A stretch of 64,000 bases of DNA, taken from contig OX123193.2 of the NCBI GenBank assembly GCA_944739405.2, forward strand, positions 12,284,331 to 12,348,330, read 5' to 3'. The notes below the pieces were generated by a model that saw only the letters and a program-made list of their open reading frames with translations, searched no databases and was not told where the DNA came from. Shown in pieces: positions 12,501 to 24,500 of this stretch. The first letter of the stretch is position 1. The number at the start of each line of letters is the position of its first letter. The position numbers were made by a program, and so were the translations under genes. Source of the DNA: Euclidia mi (Eukaryota; Arthropoda; Insecta; Lepidoptera; Erebidae).

Positions 12501-15500
12501 CGACGCCTGCAACACGTGCGCGCTCACCGAGCTCATCTGCAAGGTGTGCAACCACTGCCGCGACCTCGACCTGTGCCGCGACACGCACCGGCGAGACACC
12601 GACCCGTAAGTACTGAGTTCAGCAGCGCGGCCGAGTGGCGCGACGCCTGCAACACGTGCGCGCTCACCGAGCTCATCTGCAAGGTGTGCAACCACTGCCG
12701 CGACCTCGACCTGTGCCGCGACACGCACCGGCGAGACACCGACCCGTAAGTACTGAGTTCAGCAGCGCCAGGCCGGGCGCACTTCGCATTTTAGGTACAA
12801 ACTTACAAGTACCTCGGCCGACCACGTCGACGTGGTTGGATTTAGTAGGTTGCCGCGTGCCGCTCACATTAGACGTCACGCAACGAGTGCGACCGCTCCG
12901 TATTCTCACGCGCCGTGTTCATTCACTGTTCAAATTATATACTTAAACGTTAACAACAAAAATGTATCATCACAAGTCTAATGCAAAGTATTGCTTAATT
13001 AACTGTGTGTCGAAAGCGACTTGAAAATTTGATTTTATTTATATTACGAGAGCAACTTCAAAATTTGATTTTTTATTTGTTGAGATATCTCAACAATTAT
13101 GGTGTCAAATTAAAGATCTAGTTCAAAAACCATTTTATCTGTTTGAATCATGTAAATAGGTCCACGCGTTTAGGAAATAACTAAGAATTTGTATAGTAAA
13201 AATGTAAACGACCAGAATTTTTGTGCTTTTGTTCTACTAGCTCAAATAGTGGGATAGGATACTTATAGGATAATTATTTATTATTAGGCAAGTAGGTAGA
13301 TAGACGATGAATAAATATAGTAGCAGCGCCAAGTCGACAACCCTAGCGCGCCACTCCGCGCCAGACAGCGACAGCGTTATGTGTTAGAAAAGAACGGGAA
13401 CTGTTAGGTTAATATCGCATTAGGCACTGAGTGCTTATGCGAGCTGAATTGAACTTTATTGCTTAGTACCAAGAGTCGCAATTTCAATAAATTGGTTTGA
13501 AAAGTGAAGCTTCTGTACGTTAGTACTATTAATTATTCTGTGGCAGCGCGGCCGAGTGGCGCGACGCCTGCAACACGTGCGCGCTCACCGAGCTCATCTG
13601 CAAGGTGTGCAACCACTGCCGCGACCTCGACCTGTGCCGCGACACGCACCGGCGAGACACCGACCCGTAAGTACTGAGTTCAGCAGCGCGGCCGAGTGGC
13701 GCGACGCCTGCAACACGTGCGCGCTCACCGAGCTCATCTGCAAGGTGTGCAACCACTGCCGCGACCTCGACCTGTGCCGCGACACGCACCGGCGAGACAC
13801 CGACCCGTAAGTACTGAGTTCAGCAGCGCGGCCGAGTGGCGCGACGCCTGCAACACGTGCTCGCTCACCGAGCTCATCTGCAAGGTGTGCAACCACTGCC
13901 GCGACCTCGACCTGTGCCGCGACACGCACCGGCGAGACACCGACCCGTAAGTACTGAGTTCAGCAGCGCGGCCGAGTGGCGCGACGCCTGCAACACGTGC
14001 GCGCTCACCGAGCTCATCTGCAAGGTGTGCAACCACTGCCGCGACCTCGACCTGTGCCGCGACACGCACCGGCGAGACACCGACCCGTAAGTACTGAGTT
14101 CAGCAGCGCGGCCGAGTGGCGCGACGCCTGCAACACGTGCGCGCTCACCGAGCTCATCTGCAAGGTGTGCAACCACTGCCGCGACCTCGACCTGTGCCGC
14201 GACACGCACCGGCGAGACACCGACCCGTAAGTACTGAGTTCAGCAGCGCGGCCGAGTGGCGCGACGCCTGCAACACGTGCGCGCTCACCGAGCTCATCTG
14301 CAAGGTGTGCAACCACTGCCGCGACCTCGACCTGTGCCGCGACACGCACCGGTGAGACACCGACCCGTAAGTACTGAGTTCAGCAGCGCGGCCGAGTGGC
14401 GCGACGCCTGCAACACGTGCGCGCTCACCGAGCTCATCTGCAAGGTGTGCAACCACTGCCGCGACCTCGACCTGTGCCGCGACACGCACCGGCGAGACAC
14501 CGACCCGTAAGTACTGAGTTCAGCAGCGCGGCCGAGTGGCGCGACGCCTGCAACACGTGCGCGCTCACCGAGCTCATCTGCAAGGTGTGCAACCACTGCC
14601 GCGACCTCGACCTGTGCCGCGACACGCACCGGCGAGACACCGACCCGTAAGTACTGAGTTCAGCAGCGCGGCCGAGTGGCGCGACGCCTGCAACACGTGC
14701 GCGCTCACCGAGCTCATCTGCAAGGTGTGCAACCACTGCCGCGACCTCGACCTGTGCCGCGACACGCACCGGTGAGACACCGACCCGTAAGTACTGAGTT
14801 CAGCAGCGCGGCCGAGTGGCGCGACGCCTGCAACACGTGCGCGCTCACCGAGCTCATCTGCAAGGTGTGCAACCACTGCCGCGACCTCGACCTGTGCCGC
14901 GACACGCACCGGCGAGACACCGACCCGTAAGTACTGAGTTCAGCAGCGCGGCCGAGTGGCGCGACGCCTGCAACACGTGCGCGCTCACCGAGCTCATCTG
15001 CAAGGTGTGCAACCACTGCCGCGACCTCGACCTGTGCCGCGACACGCACCGGCGAGACACCGACCCGTAAGTACTGAGTTCAGCAGCGCGGCCGAGTGGC
15101 GCGACGCCTGCAACACGTGCGCGCTCACCGAGCTCATCTGCAAGGTGTGCAACCACTGCCGCGACCTCGACCTGTGCCGCGACACGCACCGGCGAGACAC
15201 CGACCCGTAAGTACTGAGTTCAGCAGCGCGGCCGAGTGGCGCGACGCCTGCAACACGTGCGCGCTCACCGAGCTCATCTGCAAGGTGTGCAACCACTGCC
15301 GCGACCTCGACCTGTGCCGCGACACGCACCGGCGAGACACCGACCCGTAAGTACTGAGTTCAGCAGCGCGGCCGAGTGGCGCGACGCCTGCAACACGTGC
15401 GCGCTCACCGAGCTCATCTGCAAGGTGTGCAACCACTGCCGCGACCTCGACCTGTGCCGCGACACGCACCGGCGAGACACCGACCCGTAAGTACTGAGTT

Positions 15501-18500
15501 CAGCAGCGCGGCCGAGTGGCGCGACGCCTGCAACACGTGCGCGCTCACCGAGCTCATCTGCAAGGTGTGCAACCACTGCCGCGACCTCGACCTGTGCCGC
15601 GACACGCACCGGCGAGACACCGACCCGTAAGTACTGAGTTCAGCAGCGCGGCCGAGTGGCGCGACGCCTGCAACACGTGCGCGCTCACCGAGCTCATCTG
15701 CAAGGTGTGCAACCACTGCCGCGACCTCGACCTGTGCCGCGACACGCACCGGCGAGACACCGACCCGTAAGTACTGAGTTCAGCAGCGCGGCCGAGTGGC
15801 GCGACGCCTGCAACACGTGCGCGCTCACCGAGCTCATCTGCAAGGTGTGCAACCACTGCCGCGACCTCGACCTGTGCCGCGACACGCACCGGCGAGACAC
15901 CGACCCGTAAGTACTGAGTTCAGCAGCGCGGCCGAGTGGCGCGACGCCTGCAACACGTGCGCGCTCACCGAGCTCATCTGCAAGGTGTGCAACCACTGCC
16001 GCGACCTCGACCTGTGCCGCGACACGCACCGGCGAGACACCGACCCGTAAGTACTGAGTTCAGCAGCGCGGCCGAGTGGCGCGACGCCTGCAACACGTGC
16101 GCGCTCACCGAGCTCATCTGCAAGGTGTGCAACCACTGCCGCGACCTCGACCTGTGCCGCGACACGCACCGGCGAGACACCGACCCGTAAGTACTGAGTT
16201 CAGCAGCGCGGCCGAGTGGCGCGACGCCTGCAACACGTGCGCGCTCACCGAGCTCATCTGCAAGGTGTGCAACCACTGCCGCGACCTCGACCTGTGCCGC
16301 GACACGCACCGGCGAGACACCGACCCGTAAGTACTGAGTTCAGCAGCGCGGCCGAGTGGCGCGACGCCTGCAACACGTGCGCGCTCACCGAGCTCATCTG
16401 CAAGGTGTGCAACCACTGCCGCGACCTCGACCTGTGCCGCGACACGCACCGGCGAGACACCGACCCGTAAGTACTGAGTTCAGCAGCGCGGCCGAGTGGC
16501 GCGACGCCTGCAACACGTGCGCGCTCACCGAGCTCATCTGCAAGGTGTGCAACCACTGCCGCGACCTCGACCTGTGCCGCGACACGCACCGGCGAGACAC
16601 CGACCCGTAAGTACTGAGTTCAGCAGCGCGGCCGAGTGGCGCGACGCCTGCAACACGTGCGCGCTCACCGAGCTCATCTGCAAGGTGTGCAACCACTGCC
16701 GCGACCTCGACCTGTGCCGCGACACGCACCGGCGAGACACCGACCCGTAAGTACTGAGTTCAGCAGCGCGGCCGAGTGGCGCGACGCCTGCAACACGTGC
16801 GCGCTCACCGAGCTCATCTGCAAGGTGTGCAACCACTGCCGCGACCTCGACCTGTGCCGCGACACGCACCGGCGAGACACCGACCCGTAAGTACTGAGTT
16901 CAGCAGCGCGGCCGAGTGGCGCGACGCCTGCAACACGTGCGCGCTCACCGAGCTCATCTGCAAGGTGTGCAACCACTGCCGCGACCTCGACCTGTGCCGC
17001 GACACGCACCGGCGAGACACCGACCCGTAAGTACTGAGTTCAGCAGCGCGGCCGAGTGGCGCGACGCCTGCAACACGTGCGCGCTCACCGAGCTCATCTG
17101 CAAGGTGTGCAACCACTGCCGCGACCTCGACCTGTGCCGCGACACGCACCGGCGAGACACCGACCCGTAAGTACTGAGTTCAGCAGCGCGGCCGAGTGGC
17201 GCGACGCCTGCAACACGTGCGCGCTCACCGAGCTCATCTGCAAGGTGTGCAACCACTGCCGCGACCTCGACCTGTGCCGCGACACGCACCGGCGAGACAC
17301 CGACCCGTAAGTACTGAGTTCAGCAGCGCGGCCGAGTGGCGCGACGCCTGCAACACGTGCGCGCTCACCGAGCTCATCTGCAAGGTGTGCAACCACTGCC
17401 GCGACCTCGACCTGTGCCGCGACACGCACCGGCGAGACACCGACCCGTAAGTACTGAGTTCAGCAGCGCGGCCGAGTGGCGCGACGCCTGCAACACGTGC
17501 GCGCTCACCGAGCTCATCTGCAAGGTGTGCAACCACTGCCGCGACCTCGACCTGTGCCGCGACACGCACCGGCGAGACACCGACACGTAAGTACTTGACA
17601 CATCTCTTACTAATAAAGCCCACAACTCATTCGAGCCACCCAGGACCACCTCGTTGCCACGCCACCCGTCCATTCGTCGATAAGTGGTCCATGCGTAGAC
17701 GCCGAGTGGTTAACGCATTGTCACGTTGTACGTAACAAATGCTTAAGTCAATACAAGAGAAGCTGCGAGCGGCGAGTTGTTACTGGAGAGGTCCACGCGT
17801 GTGAAACGAGCGATTCGGGGAGATATTACATCCCTCGTCGCAACTCGATGGGACTGGTTTTATGGTCCAGGAGCCGTCCGGCTCCTGGACCGATCTTGTC
17901 CTCCTCCAGTCTCCTGGACTGGTCTTAGTGCCGATGTCATACAAACATCTTAACACTTCGATGTAGAGCCAATCGATGCGACACCGCTCCGGATCATCCA
18001 GAACCGCCCAAGTTTCGATGGAGTCGAAGGCTTTCTCGTAATCCACGAAAGCCATACATAGAAGCTGATTGTACTCATTAATCTTCTGTACAATTTGCCG
18101 AACAGTATGGATGTTGTCTATACGAAAATCGTCGAATTTTCTGGCGAAGTGGTTTGTTAGGAATAGGAATATGCCGTATATGTACGCCTAATTTTTCGAA
18201 ATATTCCCTATACTGGAATAAATTTTCCTGTTTAGGTCTGGTTTTCGACAGCATTGCTCTATTGACGATGGACTTAAACGAGTGACAGGCGTACCTCGCA
18301 GACTATCTCTCGAATAACATAGAAGATATATAGAACTCGACTGCACGGTTAGCGTTGTGGTTTAAGCGGCCGCCTCGCCGCTTGGTACTGCGCCTAGTGT
18401 TGTGGGTTCGATCCCCACACGAGACAACACTTTGTGTGATCCACAAATTGTTGTTTCGAGTCTGGGTGTTCATTGTGTCCGTTAGTTGTATGTTTGTAAA

Positions 18501-21500
18501 GTCCCCCGCGACACAGGATTTATTCCTAGTGCGGGAGTTGTCTTTAAAAGAACTAAAAACGAATATTTCACATTTCATGTCAACAGGCCAGTATGCTTGT
18601 GTCCGACGTGCGGCACGCCCTACGAGAACCAGGAGTTAGAGTGGCGGCTGGTGGAGATCATGAACAGGCGCACCATGTCCTACATGCTGCAGGACCTCAT
18701 ATGCAACAGGTGCCACGAGGTCAGTACTAAACCATTTATTTTCACAATTGGACCGAGTTGTGCCAAAATGTTCCACCCCACAATGAACACATTTTGAGTT
18801 ATTTCAGTTTAAACATTCAGGCGAAGTTTTTCCATTTAAATATTCCGATTTTGTTACATATGAAGGTATCAATATTTGGAATATTGAATATGGTTTCTAG
18901 TCGTATGTTTTACAATATACAGGCGCTGCTATTTTTTAAGATATTGAGAGGAATATTGTCTGGATCATTTCAGCAAAAAATAAATTTGTATGACACTGTG
19001 TCAAAATTAATTTTGGAATAATGATCCAAACTAGGATCCAAAGCACTTCCATAAACAGTTTAAGATCCATGCCAGTTTTTCAGACATAGATACCTAATAA
19101 ATATCTGCCCTTTGACAAAGGTGAATTTAGTTCATGCAATTGATTTTTAATTCTGTGGTTTTATTTAGAATTTTTTGTTATAGTAATTACGTTCCAAAAA
19201 AATATGTTATTCGGGGAGATGGGCCTCGTTAGTTTTGGTCGGCAACCCGTCTAGGAGAAGGAACACTCCGAAATTAAACCAATATTCAGGGAACATACCC
19301 GAAAACAAACCCCAATCCAAGGTATCAAATTGTTTAAAGGAAAAAAGAGGAAAAGAAAGATGAGTTGGATAGCAGATTATCTGAACATAAAGTTTTTCTG
19401 GAAATCCGTTTGTGGAGTTCGAGGAAGAACACAATCCTCAGAATACACGTCAATCATAAGGGATAAGAATGGAAAGATACTGAATAGTGAATCGTGAGTG
19501 CTGAAGAGATGAAAAGAGTATTTTGAAGGTTTATTTGAAAGAACAGCGATAGAGACATCGATCGCCGAAATGAATGGTAATGACAGCAATGATGAAAGCG
19601 ATATTGGGTGGATGAGATTGTGATATTGGCGCTGGGACGTATGAAATTAGGTAGGGCTGCAGGATATGATAGGATTACAGTTGAAATGCTGAAGGCTGGA
19701 CAGGGCATCAGAGTTGGTCAGCTACAGCGCATGTTTAACGTGTGCTGGAGCACCGGCCGAGTACCTGACGACTGGGCCACAGCGGTGGTCGTGCCTCTTT
19801 ATAAAGGAAAAGGCTCGCAACAAGACTGCAAGAACTAGAGAGGCATTAGCCTTGTCAGCATTGTTGGTAAATTGTATGCGAAGATACTGATTGAAAGAGT
19901 TATGAAAGTAACCGGCAAGTAAATACACAACCTGGCGAAATAGGGGTTCAATACTACACCTCTGCCTAACCCCTCCGGTATACAGGCGTAAGGCTATATA
20001 AAAATAAAGTTTCGATGGAATCAAAGGCTTCTCGTAGTCCACAAGAGCCAAGCGGCTACACCGTCTTCCCCGAGAGCCATTACTAAGCTGCCTGAGAGGC
20101 GCACTGATTTACTCGACATCTACGTCTGGGAAGGCTTCAACTATCAAATAGCTAGTAAGTAGAGCTCCGGTTGGCTAGTGGTGGAGGCGTCGGTGCATGT
20201 GCAGCATACAGATATTCGCAGAAGTATTAAAGATGACTACCTCGAGTAGTGATATCTATGGTATCACTACTCGAGGTAGTCATCATTGTCCTTCTTAGTC
20301 TTTCCCAGTACTTTCGCGAAGACTTTTGACCACGGATTTTGCACAATCGCCTCCTATGAGTTCTCTCTCTCTCAGTTTCGCTGAGCTCCAGATCTCTACA
20401 CGGTGAATAAGGGCTTAACAAGGCTGCCTCTGGTGTTTCCTGTAGCATTAGTTCCAGAAGATCATTGGAAAGTTTAGATTTCCCAACAAATCATATTTTC
20501 ATAATGTGCCTTATTCCTATTTGATGTACAGTACCGACTATGCGCTTAAAGTTCTCATCTAGGTATATCTATCGTCACATGGTGGAACGCGCTAATCTCA
20601 GGAGCAATGGTGTGATTGAAATATTTACTTTTGTGTATATCATCATGTTATACGGCTATATAACATCAGCGTGATGCTACTCATAGCCTTAAATAACGCG
20701 AGTGTAACCGCGGGCTCATCTAGTGTTACTCCAGGTTGTTACGTTCGTACATACCTAAATCTCCTTATTTGTGTGATTGTCGGGGCGCTTTCAGATTTAC
20801 ATCCATCGTCCAAGTTCATCTTCATGCAGATCATCTCCTTCTTGAACTCATTTGCCTCCTATGGTTTCTTATATTCCCATAATTATGCGCTTTATGCGGT
20901 CCCAAACATGATTCTCCACGCGATTACCCTAATTCAGTGCAAGGTACTCTACCTGGGTCCAGACGTTGCAGATCTCAGTCCCACCACCACCATAGGGTCG
21001 TTAGCTTACATGCCTGAAGTAAAATAGGCAGCCCGCCCAATACAAGGGTTATCGTGACTTTCCACTCTTTTCCAGCCGTCAACTGAGTTCCTTGTCTGTA
21101 GCTAGGTTCAATCGATGTTGGCAGCTATCTATAGCCCGGGGATTCTTAGCATCCCTTACACTACCATGACCAAGGCCGCTGCATAATGCTCCATAGCCAA
21201 AATACTTTATTTTTATTTTTATTTTTGGCTACTTTTCATGGTAGGCTTTACCCATAATCACCACGTTGGATATTATGCAGGTTGGCAACCATGGTAAGAT
21301 CGTTACCTGCACAAAGGAACGCTGCTGCACCTTTTCCGCTAACAATTCGTTAGTCGCCTCATACATTCACCAACGGAAGGGAATATGGTGTTGTTATTCT
21401 AAGCCTTGCCGACCAATAGATATATATAATATAACACAATCAATTAAAACATTTTTATCTAGATACAACATGAAAAAAATAAAATAAAATAAAAATAAAC

Positions 21501-24500
21501 TTTAGATTTAATTAAAAAGATACCTGTTTGTCAGGGAGATAAACTCGTTACTTAATTCTTATATTTCTGATGATCAACCTAGCGCCCATTGCGATTCTTT
21601 CACTCACTTTACCACACCCCGCGATTCATAGTATATCTACTATTTCATAGCATTTTACTACAACCGGACCCTCTAGGCATCTTTAAAAATCTTATAAACG
21701 GACACATTTAGTGTACCTACCCTTTAACCCCGCACTTGACTAGGCCCGGGCGCGTACGGCGCCCCTGGATCCTGGCGCCCCGGGCGACCGCCCCGGTCGG
21801 CCCCCCCTTAAAGCCGCTGCTTCATAAAGTGATGAGGAATGAAATGTGGTCGGTACTGTCGAAGTATGGGGTGAACAGCAGCAGCTCTGAAATCCCTTTA
21901 TGAAGATTCTAGAGCTGGTGTGAGGACAAATGGGTCGTACACTGATTGGTTTAACATCGAGACAGGTGTTAGACAGGGATGTGTAGCGTCGCCGTGGCTG
22001 TTCAACCTCTTAATGGACAGTTGTTTGCAAGATTTGAAACATAGTGACTGTGGATTAAGGATGATTGAGCTACTTGCTAATGCCTCCTTTATGCTGATGA
22101 GCAGGTAATATTTGCGTCTGCAGCGGAGGAGATGGTATCAATCATGCAAGGTGCTTTAGGGAGGAAAGGAATGAAAGTGAATGTGAGCAAGACGAATGTT
22201 ATGGTTTTTGACAAGGAGGAATGTGTTACGGCTTGTAATGTTATAATCGATCGACAACGAGTGGACTTAGGTACGTTGTTTACAAGATATGGTAAGAATG
22301 AAGAAGATATTGAAAGATGAGTTTCTGCAAGTAATAGAGCGAATGGAGCTCTGAAGGCATTTATGAACAACCAAAACATGTCCAAAAAGGCACGTTTGGC
22401 TGTGTATAGAGGGTTGTTAGTGCCTACCCTTATGTATGGTAGTGAATGTTGGGTATGGCAGAAGAGACTTGAAAGTAGAATAAATGCTGTAGTGTCTTTG
22501 AATGATAGAGTAAAGAATTGTGTGATAAGATTGATTGAGAAAGGTATGCTAAGATGGTTTGGACACAGGGAGAGGATGGATGTCGAAAGGCTGACCAAGA
22601 AGTTATATGAGGCAAGTGTGAATGGGACTGGAGGAAGGGGAAGACCTAGACGGACGTTCTCTGACCAGATTGGAGACATCCAAAAAAAGGACAGGTTAGA
22701 AGTATCCTTAACCGAAGAGCATGCATGAGAAATTTGATGGGAGTGAATGATGCAAGAGAGATATGTCAGGATCGTTACAAATCGCGTTCTGTAGTATTTG
22801 CCTACCCCTCCGGGAAACAGACGTGAGTCTGTGTATGTATGTATGGTTCAAACTTCAAGCCTCATAGAAAATAATTTTAATATCTTATTGAAAGCCTACA
22901 CATTTCAAATTACATAGAACATTTCTGAAGTTATTACTATTAGCACAAACATTTCAAGTAGCGTAAACCGCAATTAATTTCAATTTCTAATTTGCAGCAA
23001 TGATTCAAGCCATTTGGAACAACATTTATCTGGTAAATTAATAAAAAACAGTATTGCAAAAAACGATTCAAGTGTACCTGGATCATTGTGGCAAAACAGA
23101 TTTGTATAAATTTTCCAGAAACATTTTGATCCAAATGAATGTCAAAAAAAATCATTTCCGCAATTTATTTTTCTAAAGTCCCATAGATGTGGAGTGGTAT
23201 ACTTTCAGTGTATCTTTTCCTAGGTAGCAGATAATAAATTGAGTCTTTGCCAGATGAAAATAAGGCTTATTTTAGATTGGTTAGTATAGATAACTCAATT
23301 TCGATAAATATGTGGGTTGGATCATTTTGGCACAACTCGGTCCAATTTTACTTCATAAATGGACGACGTAGCGATAGCCTAGTGGAGATACCAACAGACT
23401 GCCATGCAGAGGGTATCGGGTTCGAATCCACGGCGCGCACCAATGACTTTTCGAAGTTATGTGCGTTGAATTATCAACTATCGCTTGTCCCGTGCCTCGG
23501 AGAGCACTTTAGCCGTCGGTCACGGTTGTCATGAATATCTTTGACAGTCGTTACAGGGCGTCAGTACCTTCTAATTAAACTGACACTAGTCTTAACCATG
23601 GAATATTGCTATCCCTTCGGGTTGCGGAGGTCAGACAGGCAGTCGCTCTGTGGAAAAGCTATTTTTTTTTATTTATAGACTCACGCCTGTATCCCCGAAG
23701 GAGTAGGCAGAGGTGTAATATTAAACCCACATTTCGCCATGTATTTTTTTCTTAGGTCCCACGTAATAGGGGGCGAGCCTATTGCCGTGCCGGGCACATT
23801 ACCAGACTCCGAGCTGCTACTGAGAATTTCCTAACGGAAAAACCCAATAACACTTTGCCCGACCCGGGAATCGAACCCGAGACCTCCCAATCCCACGTGA
23901 CATTTATGCCGCGAGACCAACGAGGCAGTCAAAAAGATAATGTTCAGCCAAATCCGGTTAGACTATAAAGCGGACCCCAGGTTGAAACTGGGATAACGCT
24001 AGGAGGATGATGAAATGGACGACGTAGCGCATGTGACGTCATTACGCCGTGTGCCAGTTTTCTGGATCACCTTCACAAGACTTCATTTTAAGTTTTCTGA
24101 AACGACTGCACGGTTGGCGTGAAGGTTTAAGCGGCCGCCTCGCCGCTTGACACCAAGGTTTGTGGGTTCGATCCCCATACGGAACAACACTTATTGAGAT
24201 ACACAAATTGTTGTTTCGAGTCTGGGTGTTCCTAATGTCTCTTGGTAAAGTCCACTGCGGCACCGGATTTATCCCCCGTGCAGGAGTCGTTTTAATGAAC
24301 TGTAAAAACTGTGAAAATAAACAGTAATCAAGTAATCAGTTACCAATGTTACAATTTCTTGCGTTCCCTAATTTTTCTTGCCTAAGCAGCATGAATTATT
24401 ATGGTTTCCTAATGCGATTACCGTATTTGTAACGCCACTAAAGAAGTACTTATAAGAAAAATATTTTCCAATTAGTGCCAAACGCACTTCAAACGGATAC

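Larger units (their letters stand above)
18746..23347. mobile_element. Probable large DNA-transposon relic bounded by inverted repeats
   Basis: AATTGGACCGAGTTGTGCC at 18746 is repeated in reverse complement at its partner ending 23347 (arms ~29 bp). Related GGATCATT-x-x-GGCA motifs occur subterminally near 18960 and 23078. Between them lie several other transposon fragments, so the element would be heavily invaded. No target duplication is clear. Two separate MITEs in opposite orientation are the alternative. Confidence 0.5.

Noticed and set aside
13541..13560. Primer-binding site of an LTR retrotransposon (TGGCAGCGC) at the end of the array insertion
   Set aside because: The same bases are explained by the duplicated array sequence GCAGCGC, and no internal retrotransposon region follows.
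11235..17590. Dozens of 84-residue (+) and 111-residue (-) open frames across the array
   Set aside because: They are the same DNA read in shadow frames of the POLE exon. Because 140 is not a multiple of three, each frame spans about two units. The real frame is the one continuing from 11170, which stops just past the donor.
11215..17595. CRISPR array or bacterial repeat array
   Set aside because: Units are directly abutting with no unique spacers, and each unit is a eukaryotic exon fragment with a splice donor.
20671..21027. 118-residue hydrophobic ORF
   Set aside because: There is no recognisable domain, it sits within an intron packed with dead transposons, and the opposite strand has scraps of unrelated frames. 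Not called as a gene.
22089..22679. 196-residue - strand ORF
   Set aside because: It is antisense to the RTE-like reverse transcriptase 3' half, whose sense translation has clear family motifs.
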